Source: Pseudomonadota bacterium (GTDB taxonomy: Bacteria > Pseudomonadota > Gammaproteobacteria > Pseudomonadales > Pseudomonadaceae). Taken from it: a DNA stretch of 13,771 nt. Below, piece by piece: positions 1 to 6,003 of the stretch. The translations under genes were made by a program, and so were the position numbers. The notes beneath the pieces are model-generated. The model was not told the origin of the DNA. It saw only the letters and a program-made list of their open reading frames with translations, and ran no database searches. Within the stretch, counting starts at the first letter, position 1; every line of letters begins with the position of its first letter. The stretch is from the NCBI GenBank assembly GCA_023388335.1, contig JAEWGL010000010.1:1-13771 (forward strand), written 5' to 3'.

Positions 1-636
1 GCCCTGGGTGACCCATCTGGGCAGACGCCAATGTTCAGCCACCGCCTGGCACAACTGCAGAATGCGTACGCCGAACAACTCCTGCTCGACGAGGCCGGCG
101 TCTTCGCCCTTGTGGATAACCCGCAGCTCCCAGCTGTCGAGCAGCTTGGGGTGAGTCATGGCCAACGGCCAAAGCGGCGACAGGAACAGCAGGCTACCCC
201 AGTGGATTTCTTGCCACAGGCGCGCCAGGCGGCTGGCGAACAGGCCGCTGGCCTGTTGGCTGGCGTGCTGGCTGATCATCTGGAATTGGCGCAGCACCGG
301 CGCAATGTCCTGGGCCGGCACGGCTGGCAGGCGTGCCAGCAACTCGCAGGTGTGGGCCAGGCCCAGCCGGTTGAGGGCGATCTCGAGGCTTTCGGCAGGT
401 TCCGCCAGGCTGGCGTTGGCCGGATGATTGGCCTCGCGCATGACGCTGAGCACCAGCGCGGGACTGTCCTGCATGAGTTCGGCAATGTCGCGCAGCGAGC
501 GGCGGCTGTCGTTGATGGCAGCCTGGACCCGGTCGTGGCTGGCCTTTGGAACAGGCAAACGCACCGCGTCGAGCAGTTTTACCCACGCTTGGAGTGTAGG
601 GGGGATCTGAGTGGGTTCCGGGCTTTCGATTGGCAT
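1..636 (-). CDS. HDOD domain-containing protein, C-terminus cut off by window edge
   Basis: The minus-strand frame is open from an ATG at 634-636 to the left edge, giving 212 codons with no stop. Residues about 40-160 resemble an HDOD domain: a helix followed by RDIAELMQDSPALVLSVMREAN (residues 49-70), then ALNRLGL (87-93), the usual 'D-P-x-L...R-x-x-N...A-x-x-x-L-G' pattern of the family. No His-Asp metal pair is visible, as is normal for HDOD proteins, which are non-enzymatic relatives of HD phosphohydrolases often found in signalling and motility regulation. The gene is divergent from motA with about 130 bases between the two starts. A second ATG seven bases upstream is in another frame and was not used. 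The ribosome site is weak. Function is unknown. The domain call is fairly sure; any role in motility is inference from position. Confidence 0.8.
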   Translation of the reverse strand, partial: MPIESPEPTQIPPTLQAWVKLLDAVRLPVPKASHDRVQAAINDSRRSLRDIAELMQDSPALVLSVMREANHPANASLAEPAESLEIALNRLGLAHTCELLARLPAVPAQDIAPVLRQFQMISQHASQQASGLFASRLARLWQEIHWGSLLFLSPLWPLAMTHPKLLDSWELRVIHKGEDAGLVEQELFGVRILQLCQAVAEHWRLPRWVTQG

Positions 637-674
637 TTTGACATCAGCTCAAACTGGCTTTTCGCTTTGACTGG

Positions 675-702
675 CTACAGTCTCGCGCAGTTCTGCCGAT
701 AA
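675..702 (+). promoter_or_regulatory. Predicted sigma-28 (FliA) promoter of motAB
   Basis: CTACAG at 675-680 is followed by GCCGATAA at 695-702. Taking TACA (676-679) as the -35 core, the spacer is exactly 15 bases, so the site matches the FliA consensus TAAA-N15-GCCGATAA with one mismatch in the -35 and a perfect -10. Transcription would start near 709, leaving a leader of about 58 bases before the motA ATG. This fits motAB as late flagellar genes. The match is seen directly; activity is inferred. Confidence 0.75.
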
Positions 703-766
703 GTAGAAGAAGAGTTTACAAGCTCCCGTCCCCGACCCTGTCCACGACCGCAAGTGCTTTGAATCT

Positions 767-1618
767 ATGGCTAAAATTATCGGCATTATTGTCGTATTCG
801 CGAGTGTTCTCGGCGGATATGTGTTGTCTCATGGCAAGATTGCAGCGCTGATCCAGCCTTTCGAGGTGCTGATCATCGGCGGCGCGGCTTTCGGCGCGTT
901 CCTTCAGGCCAACCCTGGCTACATGACCCTGCACGTCATCAAGAAGTCGCTGAAGATGTTCGGTTCGCGCTTCTCCCATACCTTCTACCTGGAGGTGCTG
1001 GGCCTGGTCTACGAGATCCTCAACAAGAGTCGCCGCGAAGGCATGATGGCCATCGAAAGCGACATCGAGGAGCCCTCCGAAAGCCCGATCTTCGCCAAAT
1101 ACCCGGCCGTGCTCGGTGACGAGCGCATGACCGCCTACATCTGCGACTACCTGCGCATCATGTCCACCGGCAACATGGCGCCGCACGAACTCGAAAGCCT
1201 GTTCGACATGGAGCTGCTGAGCATGAAGGAAGAACTCGAGCACCCATCCCACGCGGTGACCGGGATCGCTGACGGCATGCCTGGTTTCGGGATCGTGGCC
1301 GCGGTACTGGGTATCGTGGTGACCATGGCCTCGCTGGGCGAGGGCGACCAGGCCGCGATCGGCATGCACGTCGGTGCGGCACTGGTTGGTACGTTCTTCG
1401 GTATCCTGGCGGCCTATGGCTTCTTCGGTCCGCTGGCCACGTCCCTGGCGCACGACGCCAAGGAAGAGGTCAACCTGTACGAAGCCATCAAGGCCTCGCT
1501 GGTGGCTTCGGCGTCCGGCATGCCGCCATCGCTTGCCGTAGAGTTCGGGCGCAAGGTGCTGTACCCCAGGCATCGTCCGAACTTCGCCGAGCTGGAACAA
1601 GTGGTTCGCGGTCGCTGA
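767..1618 (+). CDS. motA: Flagellar motor stator protein MotA
   Basis: This 283-residue inner-membrane protein forms, with MotB, the ion-conducting stator that turns the flagellum. Four hydrophobic segments are visible: about 3-20, 33-50, 172-190 and 201-222. The two conserved channel prolines, in MPGFG (Pro172) and FGPLA (Pro222), and the charged cytoplasmic loop with Arg90 and Glu97 correspond to the E. coli MotA residues that contact FliG. Length matches proton-type MotA (about 283-295) rather than the shorter PomA/MotC type. The ATG at 767 is the natural start because the first membrane segment begins at once, although the ribosome site is weak. motB follows after three bases, so the two are one transcript, probably driven by the FliA site at 675-702. 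Pseudomonads usually have a second stator pair, MotCD, elsewhere. Confidence 0.96.
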   Translation: MAKIIGIIVVFASVLGGYVLSHGKIAALIQPFEVLIIGGAAFGAFLQANPGYMTLHVIKKSLKMFGSRFSHTFYLEVLGLVYEILNKSRREGMMAIESDIEEPSESPIFAKYPAVLGDERMTAYICDYLRIMSTGNMAPHELESLFDMELLSMKEELEHPSHAVTGIADGMPGFGIVAAVLGIVVTMASLGEGDQAAIGMHVGAALVGTFFGILAAYGFFGPLATSLAHDAKEEVNLYEAIKASLVASASGMPPSLAVEFGRKVLYPRHRPNFAELEQVVRGR

Positions 1619-1621
1619 GTC

Positions 1622-2659
1622 ATGGAAAACAATCAGCCGATTATCATCAAGCGCGTCAAACGCTTTGCCGCCCGCCATCATGGTGGTGGCTGGAAGATCG
1701 CCTTCGCCGATTTCGCCACGGCGATGATGGCGTTCTTCCTCGTCCTGTGGTTGCTGTCCACGGCCACGCCTGAGCAGAAGATCGCCATCGCCGGCTACTT
1801 CAAGGACCCGATCGGCTTCTCCGAGAGCGGCACGCCCTACATCATCGACCTGGGTGGGACGCCCAAGCTTGCGCCGGAAAGGACCATCAACCCGCAAGAG
1901 AAATCCGAGCAGAGGCCTGACAGCAGCGTTGCGCTGGATAAGGCGAAGGTCGAGAGCATGGCCGAGCAGGTCGAGCGCGAGCGCCTCGAGCTGCTGCTGC
2001 AGGAGTTGCAGAACAAGGTCGATCAGAACCCGCAGTTGCAGAAGTCCAAGGACCAGATCCTCTTCGAGATCACCCAGGACGGCCTGCGCATCCAGATCAT
2101 GGATGCCGAGAACCGGCCGATGTTCGACCTGGGCAGCGCGCGGCTGCAGCCGTATTTCGAGGACATCCTGCTGGCCATGGCCGACACCATCAAGGCGGTG
2201 CCGAACAAGATCAGCGTCAGTGGCCATACTGACGCCAAGCCATTCGCCGGCAGCGGTGGCTTCGGCAACTGGGAGCTCTCGGCCAACCGCGCCAATGCGG
2301 CGCGCCGGGCCCTGGTGGCCGGCGGCTACCCGGATGACCAGGTCGCGCGGGTGGTGGGCTATGCCTCTTCGTCGCTGTTCGACCGCAAGGACCCGCTCAA
2401 TCCGGTCAATCGGCGGATCGATATCATCGTGCTGACCAAGAAGGCCCAGCGCACCATCGAGGACGCGCAAGGCGCGCCCGAGATACCGCCCGCGCCTGCG
2501 TCACCGCCCGCGTCCGAGGCGCCAGGCGCGTCGGCAGCACCGGCGCCCGAGGCCCAAGGCGTGCTGTCGGATACAGAGCCCATGCAGCCGCGCGAACTGC
2601 GGCAAAAGCTGAACATCTTCGAGGACGGCCTGCTGAAGATGGACGAGCACAAGCAATAA
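1622..2659 (+). CDS. motB: Flagellar motor stator protein MotB
   Basis: This is the peptidoglycan-anchored stator partner of MotA (345 residues). It has a short basic cytoplasmic N-terminus, a single membrane helix (about 28-46) beginning AFADFATAMMAFF with the ion-carrying Asp30 (E. coli Asp32), a charged plug and coil region (about 85-145), and a periplasmic OmpA-like peptidoglycan-binding domain (about 145-273). That domain contains SGHTD (200-204), the NWELSANRANAARR segment (216-229) and RRID (264-267). After it comes a Pro/Ala-rich tail (about 284-311) and a charged C-terminal helix ending at 345, so the protein is somewhat longer than E. coli MotB. The start follows the motA stop by three bases. 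The stop is only 17 bases from the stop of the convergent TIR-like gene, with no obvious terminator between them. Confidence 0.96.
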   Translation: MENNQPIIIKRVKRFAARHHGGGWKIAFADFATAMMAFFLVLWLLSTATPEQKIAIAGYFKDPIGFSESGTPYIIDLGGTPKLAPERTINPQEKSEQRPDSSVALDKAKVESMAEQVERERLELLLQELQNKVDQNPQLQKSKDQILFEITQDGLRIQIMDAENRPMFDLGSARLQPYFEDILLAMADTIKAVPNKISVSGHTDAKPFAGSGGFGNWELSANRANAARRALVAGGYPDDQVARVVGYASSSLFDRKDPLNPVNRRIDIIVLTKKAQRTIEDAQGAPEIPPAPASPPASEAPGASAAPAPEAQGVLSDTEPMQPRELRQKLNIFEDGLLKMDEHKQ

Positions 2660-2676
2660 CGCCCGTCCTGCACGGC

Positions 2677-3159
2677 CTAGAAGCCGCGACGGATCTTGGT
2701 CTTGAGGTCGGCGTGGAAGAAGTCGGCATTGGTCCGGTTGATGGCATGCCTCTCAGGATGCTCGGTTACCAGGGCGCGGGCGAACGTGCCCTCGTCATGG
2801 TAGGCGCGCACGAACAGTTCGATATGCTCGCGCTCATGCATGCGCGGCCACTTCGTCTGGTAGCACGGCAGGCAGCCTGAGCCTGCCTGGTAAAGGGTGA
2901 TGCGTCGATGCAGGGCTGTGGCCGCGCCCAGCTGCCAGGGCAACCACCAGTCCGCGGCGGTGGCCGGCGAAACCACGGCGATCAGATGCGAAGCGTCGCC
3001 CAGCTGCTGGCAGAGGCTGGTGCAGATGTCGTCGGTGGTCTGCTGCTCGCTGTAATCGAACAGCGCCAGGTGCGTGGCGATCCCTTCGAGTAGCAGGCGC
3101 TCGTTGATGATGAAGGCGTCCAGGCGGTCGCTGTGGCGGTAACTGATGAACACGGGCAT
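2677..3159 (-). CDS. TIR-like domain protein, single-domain, with Gln at the usual catalytic Glu position
   Basis: This is a 160-residue soluble protein with no signal peptide or membrane segment. The N-terminus MPVFISYRHSDRLDAFII (1-18) is a typical TIR/TIR-like first strand and helix. HLIAVVSPATAADWWLPWQLGAA (58-80) matches the 'S-x-x-T-x-x-S-W-W-V-P-x-E-I-G' segment of bacterial TIR-like proteins, but residue 76 is Gln (codon CAG) where NADase members have the catalytic Glu. The C-terminal half (about 95-160) is not recognised and holds Cys96 and Cys99. An upstream in-frame ATG at 3307-3309 would add 50 residues, but the Met at 3159 has a strong GGAGG at 3169-3173 with a 9-base spacer and opens directly on the domain. 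The gene stands alone, facing motB, with rsgA behind it. TIR family: likely. Function (defence, signalling or an inactive binder): unknown. Confidence 0.8.
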   Translation of the reverse strand: MPVFISYRHSDRLDAFIINERLLLEGIATHLALFDYSEQQTTDDICTSLCQQLGDASHLIAVVSPATAADWWLPWQLGAATALHRRITLYQAGSGCLPCYQTKWPRMHEREHIELFVRAYHDEGTFARALVTEHPERHAINRTNADFFHADLKTKIRRGF

Positions 3160-3168
3160 CACTGCAAC

Positions 3169-3173
3169 CCTCC
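3169..3173 (-). promoter_or_regulatory. Ribosome binding site that fixes the TIR-like gene start
   Basis: On the minus strand GGAGG lies nine bases before the ATG at 3159. It decides in favour of the 160-residue product over the longer reading from 3309, which has no comparable site. Confidence 0.7.
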
Positions 3174-3294
3174 GTGGTGGAAGCGAGGATGCTGCGGGCA
3201 TGAAAGCGATCTGGCCATGAAGCCCTCCCTGACGCAGGCATTGGCGAAGCTGCCGCCTGCTGACAAAACTCGACTTCATGACCTTCAGCGAAAG

Positions 3295-3309
3295 TTGCCG
3301 AACCGGCAA
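3295..3309. repeat. Perfect short inverted repeat upstream of the TIR-like gene
   Basis: TTGCCG at 3295-3300 and CGGCAA at 3304-3309 form a perfect 6-base dyad around a 3-base loop. There is no following T-run on either strand, so it does not look like a terminator. It could be an operator or a leader hairpin for the TIR-like gene, whose start is about 135 bases away. Role unknown. Confidence 0.45.
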
Positions 3310-3327
3310 TAGCTGACGGCTAATAGA

Positions 3328-3357
3328 GAAATTTCCTTCATGCGAAGGTAAATTTTC
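3328..3357. repeat. AT-rich inverted repeat between the TIR-like gene and rsgA
   Basis: The left arm at 3328-3339 (GAAATTTCCTTC) and the right arm at 3344-3357 (GAAGGTAAATTTTC) pair with one bulged base around a 4-base loop. It stands out as AT-rich in GC-rich DNA. No T-tract follows on either strand. It lies just outside the rsgA terminator and would sit in the promoter region of the TIR-like gene, so a protein-binding site is possible. This is seen in sequence only. Confidence 0.5.
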
Positions 3358-3361
3358 CTAC

Positions 3362-3398
3362 AAAAAACGCCCTAAGGAAGGCCCAGTGCGGTCCTTCC
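3362..3398 (-). terminator. Rho-independent terminator of rsgA
   Basis: On the minus strand, 11 bases past the rsgA stop, two 9-base arms (plus-strand 3390-3398 and 3376-3384) pair with one mismatch around a 5-base loop. They are followed after a short gap by a run of six T (plus-strand A at 3362-3367). The gap between stem and T-run is slightly long but the layout is typical. Confidence 0.8.
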
Positions 3399-3409
3399 CG
3401 GGTGCCCAG

Positions 3410-4441
3410 TCAGTAACTCTCTTCGGGCAAGCTGGCGAGGATCGAACGGTAGCTGTTCATGCGTTGTTGCTGGATGCGACCGTCTTCCAGCGCCATCAAC
3501 AAGGCACAGCCCGGTTCGCGGTCATGCTTGCAATCACGGAAGCGGCAGGTGCCGAGCAGGTCGCGGAATTCGATGAAGCCAGCCTCGACGTCCTCGCGAC
3601 TGACATGGCCCAAGCCAAATTCACGGATGCCGGGAGAGTCGATCAGTTCGCCGCCGCCAGGGAAGTGGTAGAGCCGCGCGGTGGTGGTGGTGTGGGTACC
3701 TTGCCCCGACCACTCGGACAGCTCGCCAACCCGGCTCTGCGCATTGGGCAGCAGGCTGTTGACCAACGACGACTTGCCGACCCCGGACTGGCCGACGAAC
3801 ACGCTGATGTGTCCGTCGAGAGTCTGCTGCAGGCGTTGCATGCCATCGCCCTGATGCGCCGAGACCTCCAGCAGCGGATAGCCCAGCTGCCGGTAGACCG
3901 CCAGCAAGGCATTGAGCGCCGGAGCATTCTGCTCGTCGATCAGGTCGGCCTTGTTGAGCAGCAGCAACGGACGTATGCCGGCATGTTCGGCGGCCACCAG
4001 GTAGCGGTCGATCAGGTTGGCCTGGGGTTCCGGCGCCGGGGCGAAGACGATGACGATGAGGTCGACGTTGGCCGCCACCGGCTTGAGCTGTCCGTGATTG
4101 TTCGGCCGGCACAGTTCGGTGTTCCGGGGCATCTGCGCGACGATCACGCCGATGCCCTGGTTGCCCGCACGCCACACGACCCGGTCACCGGTGACCAGCG
4201 CCGGCAGGTTGGCCCGCAGGTGGCAGCGCACGACTTGGCCGGCAGCGTCGCTGTCCTGGGCCTCGACCTCGACCTGCACGCCGAAATGCGCGATCACCAA
4301 GCCCAACTGTTCCGGCCCCAGGTCTCCACCTTCGAGCTCCTGCAGCGCATGTTGCTCACGTTTGGCCGCGCGGGCGGCGCGTTCGTTCTGGATCTTTTCG
4401 ATACGCCAGTTCTGGCGACGATTGAGCTGGCGTTTGGCCAT
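3410..4441 (-). CDS. rsgA: Ribosome small-subunit GTPase RsgA (YjeQ)
   Basis: This circularly permuted GTPase checks late maturation of the 30S subunit and releases RbfA; it is stimulated by the ribosome. In the 343 residues the order is a basic N-terminal tail, an OB-fold (about 40-105), then G motifs in permuted order: G4 NKAD (163-166), G1 GQSGVGKSS (217-225), switch GTHTTT (248-253), G3 DSPG (268-271). A C-terminal zinc finger has Cys299, Cys304, His306 and Cys312. The start ATG has ACGGAA just upstream and gives the usual MAKRQLNRRQNWRI beginning. It is divergent from orn with 84 bases between starts, an arrangement also recalled from P. aeruginosa and E. coli. Its own terminator lies just downstream, so it is probably transcribed alone. 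Confidence 0.97.
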   Translation of the reverse strand: MAKRQLNRRQNWRIEKIQNERAARAAKREQHALQELEGGDLGPEQLGLVIAHFGVQVEVEAQDSDAAGQVVRCHLRANLPALVTGDRVVWRAGNQGIGVIVAQMPRNTELCRPNNHGQLKPVAANVDLIVIVFAPAPEPQANLIDRYLVAAEHAGIRPLLLLNKADLIDEQNAPALNALLAVYRQLGYPLLEVSAHQGDGMQRLQQTLDGHISVFVGQSGVGKSSLVNSLLPNAQSRVGELSEWSGQGTHTTTTARLYHFPGGGELIDSPGIREFGLGHVSREDVEAGFIEFRDLLGTCRFRDCKHDREPGCALLMALEDGRIQQQRMNSYRSILASLPEESY

Positions 4442-4495
4442 GAAGGTTCCGTGGTTGCGGTGCGAGGGAAAACGGCAAGCAGTTTAGCACTAGGC

Positions 4496-4501
4496 TAATA
4501 T
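4496..4501 (+). promoter_or_regulatory. Possible -10 element for orn
   Basis: TAATAT lies 25 bases before the orn ATG in the 84-base rsgA-orn divergent spacer. No good -35 hexamer is seen at the usual distance, so this is a weak call. Confidence 0.3.
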
Positions 4502-4525
4502 GGCGACCTAATCGAGGAGCTTTTC

Positions 4526-5068
4526 ATGCACAACCCACAGAACCTCATCTGGATCGATCTGGAAATGACCGGTCTGGATCCGGATAGCGATGTCATCATC
4601 GAAATGGCCACCATCGTCACCGACAGCGAGCTCAACACCCTGGCCGAGGGTCCGGTGATCGCCATCCACCACAGTGATGAAGTGCTGGCACGCATGGATG
4701 AATGGAACACCCGTACCCACGGCGCCTCGGGCCTGACCCAGCGCGTGCGCGAGAGCCGCATCAGCATGGCCGAAGCCGAGGCCCAGACCGTGAAGTTCCT
4801 TGAACAGTGGGTACCCAAGGGCAAGTCGCCGATCTGCGGCAACAGCATCTGCCAGGATCGACGCTTTCTCTATCGCCACATGAAGACTCTGGAAAGCTAC
4901 TTCCACTACCGCAACCTGGATGTCTCCACCCTCAAGGAGCTGGCCGCACGCTGGGCTCCCCACGTGCGTGACAGCTTCACCAAGGGTGGGACGCACCTGG
5001 CGCTGGACGATATCCGCGAGTCCATTGCCGAACTGCGCCACTACCGCGAGCATTTCATCAAGGTTTGA
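4526..5068 (+). CDS. orn: Oligoribonuclease (DEDDh 3'-5' exonuclease)
   Basis: Orn degrades RNA of two to a few nucleotides, the last step of mRNA turnover. In pseudomonads it also cleaves pGpG from c-di-GMP breakdown. The 180 residues show all exonuclease motifs: Exo I WIDLEMTGLD with Asp11 and Glu13, Exo II around GNSICQDRRF with Asp111, and Exo III with His157 and Asp162 in THLALDDIRESIAEL. The C-terminal YREHFIKV is as in other Orn proteins, and the length equals the family norm (about 180). The start is supported by GAGGAG about eight bases upstream. Loss of this enzyme is harmful or lethal in many gammaproteobacteria, so it is probably expressed steadily. No clear terminator follows. 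Confidence 0.98.
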   Translation: MHNPQNLIWIDLEMTGLDPDSDVIIEMATIVTDSELNTLAEGPVIAIHHSDEVLARMDEWNTRTHGASGLTQRVRESRISMAEAEAQTVKFLEQWVPKGKSPICGNSICQDRRFLYRHMKTLESYFHYRNLDVSTLKELAARWAPHVRDSFTKGGTHLALDDIRESIAELRHYREHFIKV

Positions 5069-5170
5069 GCGGCAAGCAGTGTGCGGTGATAGTGATGGCT
5101 CGCATGGCGGCTTGGGTTGTGGTGATTGTCTTGGGGCTTGAAGCTTGTGGCTGGGGGGCTTGGGCCCGGT

Positions 5171-5176
5171 TAGAAT
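5171..5176 (+). promoter_or_regulatory. Possible -10 element for the TRIC-family gene
   Basis: TAGAAT in the context GGTTAGAATGCGCG lies 28 bases before the ATG. The sequence and its distance look like many Pseudomonas promoters. The -35 is not clear: TTGTGG at 5145-5150 would need a 20-base spacer. Confidence 0.4.
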
Positions 5177-5203
5177 GCGCGCCCCTCTGCACGGACCCGC
5201 ACC

Positions 5204-5815
5204 ATGTTGCTGATGCTCTACCTCATCGCCATCACTGCCGAAGCCATGACCGGCGCACTGTCCGCGGGGCGTCGCGGCATGGACTGGTTCGGCGTGGTGT
5301 TGATCGCTTGCGTCACCGCGCTGGGTGGCGGCTCGGTGCGTGACATGCTGCTTGGGCACTACCCGCTTACCTGGGTCAAACACCCGGAATACCTGGTATT
5401 GACCAGCTTCGCAGCGTTGATGACGATTTTCATCGCGCCGCTCATGCGGCGCTTGCGCTCACTGTTTCTGGTGCTCGACGCCCTGGGCCTGGTGGCCTTT
5501 ACCCTGATCGGCTGCATGACCGCGCTGGAGCTGGGCCATGGGATGCTGGTGGCCTCCATCAGCGGGGTGATCACTGGGGTCTTTGGTGGCATTCTGCGGG
5601 ACATCTTCTGCAATGACATCCCCTTGGTCTTCCGCCGCGAGCTCTATGCCAGCGTGTCCTTTGCCGCCGCCTGGTTCTACCTGGGCTGCGTGTACTTCAA
5701 GCTGCCGGCCGAGCAAGCCATGCTGCTGACCCTGTTCGGCGGCTTTCTCCTGCGTTTGCTGGCGATCCGTTTCCACTGGGAAATGCCGAAGTTTCATTAC
5801 AACGATGCGCATTGA
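5204..5815 (+). CDS. TRIC / UPF0126 family membrane protein (YicG-like)
   Basis: This 203-residue integral membrane protein has about seven hydrophobic segments. Two internal copies of the family repeat are visible, each with the glycine-rich signature followed by Arg-Asp: GGGSVRD (41-47) and GGILRD (128-133). These belong to the bacterial TRIC-type trimeric cation channel family (older name UPF0126), which conduct monovalent cations as homotrimers. The physiological role in Pseudomonas is not established; some annotations say glycine transporter. Length is normal (about 200-210). The ATG at 5204 starts the first membrane helix directly; its ribosome site is poor. The gene sits alone between orn and a REP-like pair, and is probably transcribed from a promoter in the 135-base gap behind orn. 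Confidence 0.9.
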   Translation: MLLMLYLIAITAEAMTGALSAGRRGMDWFGVVLIACVTALGGGSVRDMLLGHYPLTWVKHPEYLVLTSFAALMTIFIAPLMRRLRSLFLVLDALGLVAFTLIGCMTALELGHGMLVASISGVITGVFGGILRDIFCNDIPLVFRRELYASVSFAAAWFYLGCVYFKLPAEQAMLLTLFGGFLLRLLAIRFHWEMPKFHYNDAH

Positions 5816-5851
5816 GTCCTTGGCGGCGCTGTCACGCTCGGCTCGGAACCT

Positions 5852-5887
5852 GAGCGGCCTTGCGCCGCGATCGGGCGCGCAGCGGCC
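5852..5887 (+). repeat. REP-like element, first arm of an inverted pair
   Basis: This GC-rich segment with internal dyad character (GCGGCC...GCGCGC...GCGGCC) resembles the REP elements common in P. putida intergenic DNA. Its reverse complement aligns with 5937-5971, sharing GGCCGCT, GCGCCCG-like and GCAAGG blocks. It lies between two convergent genes (TRIC-family and queG), the usual setting. Identification is from memory of REP sequences. Confidence 0.6.
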
Positions 5888-5936
5888 ACAAGGCCTGCGA
5901 TCTCAAACCACCTGATACACCGCGATTGCTGGGTTT

Positions 5937-5971
5937 GGGGCCGCTCCGGCGCCCGGGCAAGGCGCGCTCCC
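5937..5971 (-). repeat. REP-like element, second arm of an inverted pair
   Basis: This is the inverted partner of 5852-5887, with GGGCCGCTCC, GCGCCCGGGCAAGG and CGCTCCCA blocks as in P. putida-type REPs. Both copies are diverged, so the pair looks old. The paired arms could fold in RNA and protect or end the two converging transcripts. No separate T-run terminator is visible in the 188-base gap. Confidence 0.6.
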
Positions 5972-6003
5972 AAAGGCTCTGCGTGGCCGTCTCCTAACAA
6001 CTG

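Noticed and set aside
31..702. 223-codon plus-strand frame at the left end
   Set aside because: Opposite the HDOD gene, whose frame stays open to the edge and shows the domain pattern. The plus frame shows none.
716..2470. 584-codon open frame on the minus strand opposite motA and motB
   Set aside because: It is the mirror of two certain genes in GC-rich DNA, where stop codons are rare in the antisense frame. The protein is low in recognisable motifs, rich in His, Asp, Arg and Gly, and has no family signature.
2660..2676. Possible bidirectional terminator between motB and the TIR-like gene
   Set aside because: The gap is 17 bases and has no stem with a T-run. Any terminator would have to lie inside the coding ends and none was evident.
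3160..3309. Longer N-terminus for the TIR-like protein (50 extra residues)
   Set aside because: The extension is Arg/Gln-rich and not part of the domain, while the inner ATG has a strong GGAGG. The extension also overlaps the 3295-3309 dyad.
3386..4498. 370-codon plus-strand frame opposite rsgA
   Set aside because: Covers the whole of rsgA, which has all its GTPase and zinc motifs. It is a shadow.
5065..5343. Small frame after orn with a hydrophobic segment and a Cys resembling a lipoprotein signal
   Set aside because: Its second half lies inside the TRIC-family gene in another frame and turns His/Arg-rich; no good ribosome site. A chance reading is more likely.
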